Source: Bacteroidales bacterium
GTDB taxonomy: Bacteria; Bacteroidota; Bacteroidia; Bacteroidales; UBA10428
Length of the DNA: 30,988 nt
Assembly (NCBI GenBank): GCA_016935595.1
Contig: JAFGQQ010000106.1
Coordinates: 1-30,988, forward strand
Reading direction: 5' to 3'
A model generated the notes under the pieces. The model searched no databases, was not told the origin of the DNA, and saw only the letters and a program-made list of their open reading frames with translations. Positions 15,606 through 23,908 of this stretch are shown piece by piece (position 1 is the stretch's first letter; every line of letters begins with the position of its first letter). Position numbers and translations under genes: made by a program.

Positions 15606-16076
15606 ATGAAAATTGATTTTGAGGCTTTATTTAAAATATATCCAAATGCCCGAAGAGAGGATTTGATCCCAATTTTACAGGAAATTCAGGATAGCGCAGG
15701 TTATTTGTCCGAAGAATCAATTGTAAGGGTTTCACGCTATCTCCGGCTTCCTGCGAGTAAAGTATACGGACTAGCTACATTTTATAACCAGTTTTGTTTT
15801 GACCCAAGGGGTAAGTTCCATATTGAGATTTGTGATGGAACAGCTTGTCATGTTGAGGGTTCAAAACTCATTATTAAGGAAATAGAGAAAAAATTAAACA
15901 TTAAGGAAGGCGAAATTACACGGGATGGAACGTTCAGCTTTCAAACAGTACCTTGTTTGGGGGCATGTGGATTAGCTCCTGTGATTTGTGTGAATGGTAA
16001 ATTCTTTCCCCAGGCCAATCCTGAAAAAGTCGCAGAAATTATTGATAAATGTTTGAATTCAGAATGGCCGGAATGA
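15606..16076 (+). CDS. hydC: NuoE-like [2Fe-2S] subunit of NAD-linked [FeFe]-hydrogenase (HydC/HndA type)
   Basis: 156 residues from the ATG at 15606. A TTG 27 bases upstream is open, but it lies within the -7 promoter element and so cannot be the start if that promoter is used. The thioredoxin-like [2Fe-2S] domain has Cys76, Cys81, Cys117 and Cys121 (ICDGTACHVEG, PCLGACGLAP). The N-terminal helical part has LASKVYGLATFY-like NuoE features. In complex I and NAD-linked hydrogenases this subunit sits beside the FMN-carrying NuoF-like subunit and accepts or stores electrons. Its stop overlaps the next gene's start (ATGA at 16073-16076). Confidence 0.93.
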   Translation: MKIDFEALFKIYPNARREDLIPILQEIQDSAGYLSEESIVRVSRYLRLPASKVYGLATFYNQFCFDPRGKFHIEICDGTACHVEGSKLIIKEIEKKLNIKEGEITRDGTFSFQTVPCLGACGLAPVICVNGKFFPQANPEKVAEIIDKCLNSEWPE

Positions 16077-18010
16077 ATGCAATAAAACAAAATATTGAAA
16101 AGGACCTGGTCTTGAATCATTTCATTCTGAATATTCCTGTCGATGACCAGGAAAGCTTAAATCAAATAATTACAGGAAAATCTGATAAAATCATTATTTA
16201 CCTGAATTATAATACGGTAAGTAAAATTGCCGGTATTGAAAAAGTTGAGAAGGCTTTAAAAGCCTATTTGGCTGAAAAAAAATTAGAGGCTGAAATAATT
16301 AAACTTGGTGATTTGGGCTTATTTGAAATTGAACCCTCCATGCAAATCCAGTTGCCGGGTAAATGCCGTTTGGTCTGTAAAAATGTAAATAGTGAAAACC
16401 TGTCTTCAATAATAGACAGCATTTTGGCAAATTTTGTCTTAGAAGAGCATATTCTAGCACAGGTTAATAATTCCAATCTTGAACCATGGGAGGGTGTTCC
16501 TTTTTTGCACGAAATACCATTTTTTAAAAATCAAATCCGTAGGGTTATAAAAAATTGTGGAATTCAGGATCCATTATCAATAAACGATTACATAATTAAT
16601 GGCGGATTTAAAGCTTTTTATAAAGTTATAACCGGCTATAAATATGTTGAAGTTTGCGATATCATCGATAAAAGTGAATTACGTGGAAGGGGAGGGGCCG
16701 GATATTTCACTGGCAAGAAGTGGAAGTATGCTTTAAATTCAACTCAGGAACACCGTTATTTTATTTGTAATGCCGATGAAAGCGATCCCGGAAGCTATAT
16801 GGAACGATTTATTATGGAAGGCGACCCCTTTAAAATTATTGAAGGAATTTTAATTGCCTCATATGCGATTAATGCCTCAAAGGCTTATATTTATGTAAGA
16901 AATAAATATAAATTGGCCATCCAACGACTTGAGAGAGCACTTCAAAAGGCTGGTGAATATGGTTTTACAGGCCATAATATTTTTAACAGTGGTTTTAACC
17001 TGAACATAAAAATTGTAAAAGGGGGCGGCGCATTTATTTGTGGTGAAGAAACAGCACTAATCCGAAGTATTGAGGGGCGAAGGGGAATGCCTGTTCCAAA
17101 ACCTCCCTACCCAACCGATTCAGGTTTATTTGGTAAACCTACTGTGATAAATAATGTTGAAACTATCTGCAATTTACCGGATATTATTTTAAACGGCCCC
17201 GATTGGTTTAAATCAATTGGTCTGGCCGAAAGTAAAGGTACAAAAATAGTAGGTTTGTCCGGGAATGTTATAAATCAGGGAGTTGCTGAAATTGCTATGG
17301 GCACTTCAATTAAAAGCATTATTTACGATATCGGGGGAGGAACAAAAGAAAAAAGTAAACTTAAAGCCATTCATATAGGAGGCCCTTCAGGCGGTTGCCT
17401 GCCAGCTTCCGAAATTGATATCCCGTTTGATTTTAAACCTCTTGAAGAACGAAATACTATGATGGGTTCTGCTGGTATTATGGTATTGGGAGAAGATACA
17501 TGTATGGTTGATTTGGCTAAATATTTCATTAATTTTATTCAATACGAAAGCTGCGGAAAATGCATTCCATGCAGGGAAGGTTCAAGAAGGATGTATGAAA
17601 TTCTTGATAATATTACTAAAAAGCCTGAAAAGGAATCAGGATTAAAAACTTTAGAGAGGTTTAAAGGGGTTATTTACCTTGAAACATTGGCCGAAGTTTT
17701 AAAGGACACTTCCCTGTGTGGACTTGGACAAACTGCCCCCAACCCTGTATTAAGTACTTTAAGATGGTTCAGGGACGAATATGAGGAGCACATTTATGAA
17801 AGAACTTGTACAGCCGGAGTATGTAAGGAATTGAGGATTTTTTATATTGATGTGGATAAATGTACTGGTTGTGCATTATGCGCCGGAAAATGCCCAACAG
17901 ATGCTATTATTGGCACAAAACGTTCACCATTTTTTATTGTCAGCGAAAAATGTATTGGTTGTGGCGTATGTTTTGATGTTTGCAAGTTTAATGCAGTTTT
18001 AACTGAATAA
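16073..18010 (+). CDS. hydB: NuoF-like NADH/FMN subunit of NAD-linked [FeFe]-hydrogenase (HydB/HndC type)
   Basis: 645 residues from the ATG that overlaps the hydC stop; in-frame ATGs at 16049 and 16064 are alternatives. In order (numbers from 16073): an N-terminal thioredoxin-like domain (~40-120); the NuoF FMN/NADH-binding domain with GRGGAGYFTGKKW (from residue 205) and NADESDPGSYMER; an SLBB-like region; the N3-type [4Fe-4S] site with Cys494, 497, 500 (ESCGKCIPC) and Cys549; and two C-terminal [4Fe-4S] ferredoxin motifs (Cys597-607 and Cys627-637). It should exchange electrons with NAD(H). The N-terminal domain lacks the expected [2Fe-2S] cysteines: Asn, Asp80 and Phe84 replace them, with LGDLGLFEIEP where GCxGxC is usual. 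Confidence 0.93.
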   Translation: MNAIKQNIEKDLVLNHFILNIPVDDQESLNQIITGKSDKIIIYLNYNTVSKIAGIEKVEKALKAYLAEKKLEAEIIKLGDLGLFEIEPSMQIQLPGKCRLVCKNVNSENLSSIIDSILANFVLEEHILAQVNNSNLEPWEGVPFLHEIPFFKNQIRRVIKNCGIQDPLSINDYIINGGFKAFYKVITGYKYVEVCDIIDKSELRGRGGAGYFTGKKWKYALNSTQEHRYFICNADESDPGSYMERFIMEGDPFKIIEGILIASYAINASKAYIYVRNKYKLAIQRLERALQKAGEYGFTGHNIFNSGFNLNIKIVKGGGAFICGEETALIRSIEGRRGMPVPKPPYPTDSGLFGKPTVINNVETICNLPDIILNGPDWFKSIGLAESKGTKIVGLSGNVINQGVAEIAMGTSIKSIIYDIGGGTKEKSKLKAIHIGGPSGGCLPASEIDIPFDFKPLEERNTMMGSAGIMVLGEDTCMVDLAKYFINFIQYESCGKCIPCREGSRRMYEILDNITKKPEKESGLKTLERFKGVIYLETLAEVLKDTSLCGLGQTAPNPVLSTLRWFRDEYEEHIYERTCTAGVCKELRIFYIDVDKCTGCALCAGKCPTDAIIGTKRSPFFIVSEKCIGCGVCFDVCKFNAVLTE

Positions 18011-18016
18011 ACATAT

Positions 18017-19732
18017 ATGTCAGTCATAATTGAAGTAAATAATAAAACCTACCAGGTAAAAAGGGGTGAAACAATTCTCAACGCATTAAAAAAGCATGGA
18101 ATTAAGATTCCTACTTTATGTAATATGAAAAACTATTCACCTACCGGGGCATGCCGGATGTGTGTTGTTGAGGTGGAAGGTAAAAAAAACCTGGTTACTG
18201 CCTGTTCTTTTCCTGTGGAAGAATTTATGAAAATTAAAACACATTCACCTCGTGTTATTAGGGCCAGGAAAGTAATTCTTGAATTATTACTGGCAAACCA
18301 TCCCGATAATTGTTTGTATTGTATCCGTAATAAAAGCTGTGAGCTTCAACAATTAGCTGCCGAATTGGATATTAAAGAAAGAAGGTTTACCGGAAATAAA
18401 AATAAGCCTCGTATTGACCGGTCAAGTTCGGGTATTGTTCGCGAACCGGCCAAGTGTATTTTATGTGGCCGGTGTGTCCGTATTTGTGAAGAACAGCAGG
18501 GTGTATCTGCAATTGATTTTGTAGGCAGGGGTAAAAATGTTCAAATTGATACTGCTCTAAGTAAATCAATGAACTTATCGAGTTGCGTTGAATGCGGACA
18601 GTGTATTCTTGTATGCCCAACCGGAGCTTTATGTGAGAAGGACAATATTGATGAAGTTTTTCTTGCCATTCACAATCCCGATAAAAAAGTATATGTTCAA
18701 TATGACCCTTCTGTTATACTTGCTGTAATTGAGGCATATAACATTAAACCAGGAAAGGATATTGCCGGAAAACTTAATGCTACCTTGCGTAAGATAGGAT
18801 TCGATTGTATAATACAATCATCGCTTGGTATTGATTTATCTGTACTAAATATTGCTGATGAACTTATACAAAGAAAAACTCAATCCGGCTTACCTTTAAT
18901 TCTTGCACAATGCCCGTCATTAGTTACATATATTGAACAATTCCTGCCTGAAATGATTCCTTATCTGGGCATAAATAAATCCTATCAGCAAATACTCGGT
19001 ACCCTTATTAAAAATTATTTTTCGGTAAAAGCAAATGATAAGGAAAAGGATATTTTTTCAGTTTCAATAATGCCTTGCATAAGCAGAAAGCAGGAAATAA
19101 ACCGGGCAGAATTATTCCGCAACGGGATTCCTGATATTGATGTTGTTTTAACTACACGTGAACTAATTAAATTAATTGACTTATGTGGGATTGAAATTCA
19201 AAGCATGGAGGATGAAAATGCCGATTATCCGTCAGGTATTAATAGTTCCTCAGGAATGCTTGCAGCTGTTTCTGGTGGAATTACCGAAGCTTTAATCAGG
19301 TCTTTATATTTTAAACTAAGTAATGCCGAATTGCCTGAAATGCAAATAGAGTCTTTACGCTCAAATGAGAGTTTAAAAAAAATTAATATAGAAATTAATA
19401 AAAATATCTATTCATTTGTAGCAATCAGCGGATTAAAAAATGCATTAAATTATCTTGAAAAAGTTTTAAATAAAGAAGAAAATCCTGATTTTATTGAGAT
19501 TATGGCATGTCCCCAGGGATGTGTTAACGGCGGGGGACAGCCCCTGGGATGTTCTGAAGACAATATAAGGGAGAGAAAAAAATTGGTATATAAAATAGAT
19601 GAAAAAGAAATGATTAAAGTTGCCCATAAAAACTTATCAGCTGTTGAAATATACAATATACTTAACTCACAAGAAAAGGAAAAGGCTGAAGTTTTTTATA
19701 CAACATATTCTAAAAAGATAGTATTAACTTAA
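18017..19732 (+). CDS. hydA: [FeFe]-hydrogenase large subunit (HydA type) with altered proton path
   Basis: 571 residues. A [2Fe-2S] domain (Cys35, 46, 49, 63), a His-Cys [4Fe-4S] site (His95, Cys99, 102, 108), two [4Fe-4S] motifs (Cys147-157, Cys190-200), then the H-domain (~225-560). All four H-cluster cysteines remain: Cys299, Cys354, Cys498 and Cys502 (IMACPQGCVNGGGQP). By alignment from memory with Clostridium CpI, however, Gln298 replaces the proton-transfer Cys299, Ile279 replaces Glu279, Gly replaces Ser319, and Arg357 replaces Lys358. Glu282 and Arg286 are kept. The frame is intact and within a tight operon (6 bases after hydB), so it is not a decaying gene. Normal H2 turnover is doubtful; it may act slowly, with a bias, or as a sensor. 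Confidence 0.92.
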   Translation: MSVIIEVNNKTYQVKRGETILNALKKHGIKIPTLCNMKNYSPTGACRMCVVEVEGKKNLVTACSFPVEEFMKIKTHSPRVIRARKVILELLLANHPDNCLYCIRNKSCELQQLAAELDIKERRFTGNKNKPRIDRSSSGIVREPAKCILCGRCVRICEEQQGVSAIDFVGRGKNVQIDTALSKSMNLSSCVECGQCILVCPTGALCEKDNIDEVFLAIHNPDKKVYVQYDPSVILAVIEAYNIKPGKDIAGKLNATLRKIGFDCIIQSSLGIDLSVLNIADELIQRKTQSGLPLILAQCPSLVTYIEQFLPEMIPYLGINKSYQQILGTLIKNYFSVKANDKEKDIFSVSIMPCISRKQEINRAELFRNGIPDIDVVLTTRELIKLIDLCGIEIQSMEDENADYPSGINSSSGMLAAVSGGITEALIRSLYFKLSNAELPEMQIESLRSNESLKKINIEINKNIYSFVAISGLKNALNYLEKVLNKEENPDFIEIMACPQGCVNGGGQPLGCSEDNIRERKKLVYKIDEKEMIKVAHKNLSAVEIYNILNSQEKEKAEVFYTTYSKKIVLT

Positions 19733-19751
19733 AAAGAGAGATAGAATTTTA

Positions 19752-21746
19752 ATGGATTTCAATACCGAAAATAAACTGGTTTATACAATACCTGATTTAT
19801 GCAGGGTTTGTTATACCTGTGTTCGTGAATGTCCTGCAAAAGCCATTAAAATTATAAATGGCCAGGCCCAAATTATTACTGAACGATGTATTGGTTGTGG
19901 TAACTGTACCCGTGTCTGCAGCCAGGGCGCTAAATTGTACCGGCAATCTGTTGATGAAGTAGCCAGCCTTTTGGAATCCGGAAAGGAAGTTATTGCACTT
20001 ATTGCCCCAAGTTTTCCTGCCGAATTTCAGGAATATGAAGACTATAAATTGTTTGTTGGCACTGTTAAAGCAATGGGATTTAGCCGTGTTTGTGAAGTGG
20101 CTTTTGGTGCTGACCTTGTTGCAATAGAATATAATAAACTTTGGAAAAACGACAGTAAAAATAGGTATATTTCAAGCGATTGTCCCGGTATAGTATCCTA
20201 TATTAACCATTATTACCCTAACCTTGTTAAAAACCTGGCCCCTATTGTTTCACCTGTAGTTGCTATGGCAAAGGTGGTTCGTAAAAAATATGGCCAGAAT
20301 ATAAAAACTGTTTTTATCGGGCCTTGTGTTGCTAAAAAAGATGAAAGTAAAGAAGTTGATGAAGTAATTACTTTTGCCGAATTGAGGAAGCTATTTGAAC
20401 GTAACAAATGTCTTTTAAATAATATTGTTCCTGTTGAATTTGATCCGCCACTGGCCGGACGAGGGGCAATTTTTCCGGTAAGCCATGGGTTGGTGCAAAC
20501 ATCGGATGTTTCGAATGATATTCTCGAAAATGATGTGATTGTCGCTGAAGGGCGCATTAATTTTCAGGATGCAATAAAGGAGTTCGATTCCGGGTTAAAT
20601 AAAACCAACCATCTTGAGTTGCTATGTTGTGAAGGATGTATTTTAGGGCCTGGAATGACTGATGATTCAAACAAATATATTAAGGGTACAATGGTCAACA
20701 GGTATGTTAAGGATAAACTAAATTCAATTAACATTCAACAATGGAATGATGAGATTGAAGAATATAAAACACTCGATTTTTCGTGCAGGTTTCCTGTTCA
20801 GGAACAATCAGTGGGATCACCAACTGATGAAGAAATAGAAAAGGTACTTATAAGAATGGGAAAAATTGATGAAAATGACCATTTAGATTGCGGTGCCTGT
20901 GGTTATGATACTTGCAGGGAACATGCCATCGCCATAATTAACGGATTGGCTGAAACGGAAATGTGCCTGCCATATACCATCGAAAAATTACATAAGTCAA
21001 TTAAAGACCTCGAAGTATCAAATCAACAATTGGCATCTGTTCAGCAAACCCTGAAACAAGCAGAAAAATTAGCTACAATGGGCCAGTTGTCTGCCGGAAT
21101 TGCCCATGAATTAAACAATCCATTGGGTGTATTAATAATGTATAGTAATATATTACTTGAGGAAACCAATAAGGATTCACAACAATATGACGATCTCATA
21201 CTCATTGTTGAGCAGGCAAACCGGTGTAAAAAAATTGTAAGCGGATTATTAAATTTTGCGCGCAAAAACCAGGTTAACCCAAAGGAGATCAACCTGGTTG
21301 AATTAATACAGCAATGTTTTAATTCAGTAATAATTCCAAAGAATATTAAACTCAATTTTTTACGAAAACTTAGCAATCAGAATGCTATTCTCGATTTTGA
21401 CCAGATCATCCAGGTTATTACAAATTTAATGAAAAATGCCATTGAAGCAATGCCTAACGGAGGAGAACTTACTGTTGAACTGGTCGAAATATTTGATGAT
21501 ATAAAAATAATTGTAAAAGATACCGGTGTTGGAATTGCTAAAGAAGATATAGACAAGCTTTTTGAACCCTTCTTTACTACAAAAGGGATTGGTTTTGGCA
21601 CAGGCCTAGGACTCGCAACTGCTTATGGAATAGTAAAAATGCATAAGGGGCAAATATCTGTTGAATCAAATGCTGACAAAGACAGAGGGCCTACAGGTAC
21701 CACATTTGAAATTAAATTACCACGAAATGGCATGAATTATGAATAA
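19752..21746 (+). CDS. [FeFe]-hydrogenase-domain histidine kinase, probable H2/redox sensor
   Basis: 664 residues joining a HydS-like sensor to a kinase. Two [4Fe-4S] motifs (Cys17-27, Cys46-56); an H-domain with SSDCPG (Cys144), IGPCVAKKDE (Cys192) and LLCCEGCILGPG (Cys292, Cys296), the sensory-type loop forms; an Fe-S domain with Cys380, 383, 388, 405; a coiled coil (~408-440); HisKA with the phospho-acceptor His452 (AGIAHELNNPLG); and HATPase_c with Asn562, DTGVGIAKED and GTGLGLATAYG. Asp143 replaces the proton-transfer cysteine. It lacks transmembrane segments, so it is cytoplasmic. It overlaps the receiver gene by 8 bases, its likely phosphotransfer partner. All H-cluster ligands are present, unlike in the PAS-type sensor. 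Confidence 0.93.
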   Translation: MDFNTENKLVYTIPDLCRVCYTCVRECPAKAIKIINGQAQIITERCIGCGNCTRVCSQGAKLYRQSVDEVASLLESGKEVIALIAPSFPAEFQEYEDYKLFVGTVKAMGFSRVCEVAFGADLVAIEYNKLWKNDSKNRYISSDCPGIVSYINHYYPNLVKNLAPIVSPVVAMAKVVRKKYGQNIKTVFIGPCVAKKDESKEVDEVITFAELRKLFERNKCLLNNIVPVEFDPPLAGRGAIFPVSHGLVQTSDVSNDILENDVIVAEGRINFQDAIKEFDSGLNKTNHLELLCCEGCILGPGMTDDSNKYIKGTMVNRYVKDKLNSINIQQWNDEIEEYKTLDFSCRFPVQEQSVGSPTDEEIEKVLIRMGKIDENDHLDCGACGYDTCREHAIAIINGLAETEMCLPYTIEKLHKSIKDLEVSNQQLASVQQTLKQAEKLATMGQLSAGIAHELNNPLGVLIMYSNILLEETNKDSQQYDDLILIVEQANRCKKIVSGLLNFARKNQVNPKEINLVELIQQCFNSVIIPKNIKLNFLRKLSNQNAILDFDQIIQVITNLMKNAIEAMPNGGELTVELVEIFDDIKIIVKDTGVGIAKEDIDKLFEPFFTTKGIGFGTGLGLATAYGIVKMHKGQISVESNADKDRGPTGTTFEIKLPRNGMNYE

Positions 21747-22128
21747 AAAATATCGAATATTAATTGCTGATGATGATCCAGATTACCTTTTCCAAATAAA
21801 ATTTTACCTGGAAAAAGCCGGTTATGAAGTTATAGTAGCCGAAAGTCAGAAAGAAGCTGAGAAAATTCTTAACGAAATACAACCCGATTTAGCCGTTTTT
21901 GATTTAATGATGGAAAATAACGATAGTGGGTTTGTTTTAAGTTATAAACTTAAAAAGTTATATCCTAAAACACCTGTTATTATTGCTACAGCAGTGGCTT
22001 CAGAAACCGGAATCAGTTTTGGGCTTAAATCGGAGGAAGAAAAAAATTGGATTAAAGCTGATTTATACCTTGAAAAAGGAATATTACCAGAGAGGATTAA
22101 AAATGAAATTGAAAAATTACTTCATTAA
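21739..22128 (+). CDS. Stand-alone response-regulator receiver
   Basis: 129 residues, a single REC domain with acidic residues Asp11-13, phosphorylation site Asp55 (AVFDLMMEN), Thr84 and Lys113. There is no output domain. The helix-4 region is slightly expanded (ASETGISFGLKSEEEKNW). It overlaps the hydrogenase-domain kinase by 8 bases and the next receiver-kinase by one base (TAATG), so its task is probably to pass phosphate between the two, as an Spo0F-like shuttle. That relay order is inferred from the gene order. Confidence 0.9.
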   Translation: MNKKYRILIADDDPDYLFQIKFYLEKAGYEVIVAESQKEAEKILNEIQPDLAVFDLMMENNDSGFVLSYKLKKLYPKTPVIIATAVASETGISFGLKSEEEKNWIKADLYLEKGILPERIKNEIEKLLH

Positions 22129-23246
22129 TGGAATATTTAAAAGTACTTGTAGTTGATGATGAGTTTGGTATTCGTTCAGGGGTAAAACGTATCCTTGATA
22201 AATTTAAGGTCGATTATCCATTTATGGACGAAGACATAGCATTTGATGTTATGGAAGCCGCCACTGGCGAAGAAGCTCTTGATGTAATTAAAGTTAATGT
22301 GCCTGAAGTGGTATTGCTTGATAATAAGTTGCCGGGAATTCATGGTGTTGATTTACTTGAAAAAATTAATAAAAATTATCCGGAAATTCTTGTTGTTATG
22401 ATTACTTCATATGCATCTCTTGAACTGGCTGTTAAGGCTACTACTTTTGGCGCATACGATTTTGTGCCTAAACCTTTTACCCCGCAGGAATTAAAAGCCT
22501 CGATGGAAAATGTGACTAAGCATTATTTCCTGCGTAAAATGACAAAAAAGCTTAATAAAGAAGGTAAACAGATACGGTTTCAATTTTTAACTGTATTGTC
22601 ACATGAATTAAAAACGCCACTCAATGCTGTCGAAGGTTATCTTAAGATGATGAAAGAAAAACAGGCAGGGGATAGCATTTCAGATTACGAGGAAATTATT
22701 AACCGTTCATTATCCCGGATTAGTGCCATGCGAAATTTAATAATGGATATGCTCGATTTTACAAAATTAGACTCTAACAAAAAGAGCAGGGAATTAAATG
22801 AAATTGATATTGTACCGATTGCGCAGACTGCTGTTGATACAATGATGCCTTATGCAATCCAAAAAGATATTAAGATTAAACTCGATTGTGCAGAAAGAAT
22901 CCTTATGCAGGCCGATCCTGAGGAAATTGAAATTATTTTTAATAATTTAATTTCGAATGCAATAAAATATAATAAAAATGAAGGTTCTGTAAAATGTGAA
23001 ATAAAAGAAAGTGGCACATACATCGAAATAATTGTTGAAGATACCGGTATTGGAATTGAACAGGAACAAATTTCAAAAGTATTTGAGGAATTTGTGAGAA
23101 TTAAAAATGATAAAACAAAAAATATATCCGGTAGCGGTTTGGGCTTATCAATTGTAAAAAATATTACCAACTTATATAATGGCGATATTAACCTTATTAG
23201 TACACCTGATAAAGGGAGTATATTTATTGTAAAACTTCAGAAATAG
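22128..23246 (+). CDS. Receiver-histidine kinase (REC-HisKA-HATPase)
   Basis: 372 residues. REC domain at ~4-125 with Asp10/11, phosphorylation site Asp65 (VVLLDNKLPG), Thr93 and Lys115; HisKA with His159 (TVLSHELKTPLNA); HATPase_c with Asn277, DTGIGI (305-310) and GSGLGL (335-340). A receiver in front of the kinase, with no sensor and no membrane segment, suggests that phosphorylation of Asp65 by an upstream kinase sets the activity of this one. The start ATG overlaps the previous stop. No DNA-binding response regulator follows in this operon, so the final output lies elsewhere or acts on proteins. Confidence 0.92.
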   Translation: MEYLKVLVVDDEFGIRSGVKRILDKFKVDYPFMDEDIAFDVMEAATGEEALDVIKVNVPEVVLLDNKLPGIHGVDLLEKINKNYPEILVVMITSYASLELAVKATTFGAYDFVPKPFTPQELKASMENVTKHYFLRKMTKKLNKEGKQIRFQFLTVLSHELKTPLNAVEGYLKMMKEKQAGDSISDYEEIINRSLSRISAMRNLIMDMLDFTKLDSNKKSRELNEIDIVPIAQTAVDTMMPYAIQKDIKIKLDCAERILMQADPEEIEIIFNNLISNAIKYNKNEGSVKCEIKESGTYIEIIVEDTGIGIEQEQISKVFEEFVRIKNDKTKNISGSGLGLSIVKNITNLYNGDINLISTPDKGSIFIVKLQK

Positions 23247-23256
23247 AAAATTATTT

Positions 23257-23892
23257 ATGTTGAATAAAAATCTACCGGAAAGGACAGTTGCCCGCTTGAG
23301 TGAATACAGGCGCACACTTTTTGATCTTTTATCAAAGGGAAGGACACATATTTATTCGCACGACCTGGCCAGCCTGCACAATATTACCGCAGTTCAGGTA
23401 AGGCGTGATTTAATGCTTATCGGATATTCAAGCATTTTGCGAAAAGGTTATGATATTAAAGAATTGATCGGGATTATTGGAGAAATACTTGATACGGAAA
23501 ATGGACAAAATGTCGCTGTTATTGGAATTGGCAACCTGGGAAGGGCAATAACCGCATATTTTAATGGAAAAAGGCCAAAGTTAAATATTGTTGCTACTTT
23601 CGATATTGACCCTGACAAAGTAAATAAGGTAATCTCTGGAGTTTTTTGTTACCATATGAATGATATTGAGGAAGTAGTAAAAAAAAATAAAATTACTATT
23701 GGAATTATTACCGTGCCTCTCGAACAGGCTAATGAAGTTGCCGAAAAATTGGTTTTAAGCGGTATTAAAGGTATCCTTAATTTTACTTCTGCCTTTCTAA
23801 ATGTCCCTTCACAGGTATACCTCGACGAATATGACATGATTACATCGCTTGAAAAAGTGGCATTTTTTGTTAAAGCCAATAACCCTGGTTAA
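23257..23892 (+). CDS. rex: Redox-sensing transcriptional repressor Rex
   Basis: 211 residues. The N-terminal winged helix (~8-75) has LSEYRRTLFDLLSKGRTHIYSHDLA and AVQVRRDLMLIGY, the conserved recognition segment of Rex. The Rossmann domain has GIGNLGRAI (from Gly90) for NAD(H), ATFDIDP, and a C-terminal domain-swap helix. Rex binds TTGTTAA-N4-TTAACAA sites when NAD+ is high and releases them when NADH binds. A matching site (15530-15547) lies at the head of the operon that contains this gene, so it is probably autoregulated together with the hydrogenase subunits and sensors. It follows the receiver-kinase by 10 bases. Confidence 0.96.
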   Translation: MLNKNLPERTVARLSEYRRTLFDLLSKGRTHIYSHDLASLHNITAVQVRRDLMLIGYSSILRKGYDIKELIGIIGEILDTENGQNVAVIGIGNLGRAITAYFNGKRPKLNIVATFDIDPDKVNKVISGVFCYHMNDIEEVVKKNKITIGIITVPLEQANEVAEKLVLSGIKGILNFTSAFLNVPSQVYLDEYDMITSLEKVAFFVKANNPG

Positions 23893-23908
23893 TGTTTATT
23901 CTTTAATA

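Noticed and set aside
18017..19732. hydA as a pseudogene because of its altered active-site loops
   Set aside because: The frame is complete, all cluster cysteines are kept, and spacing to its neighbours is tight, so it appears to be under selection.
20213..20557. Open frame of 114 codons opposite the sensor kinase
   Set aside because: It is antisense to the conserved H-domain; no start signal or family motif.
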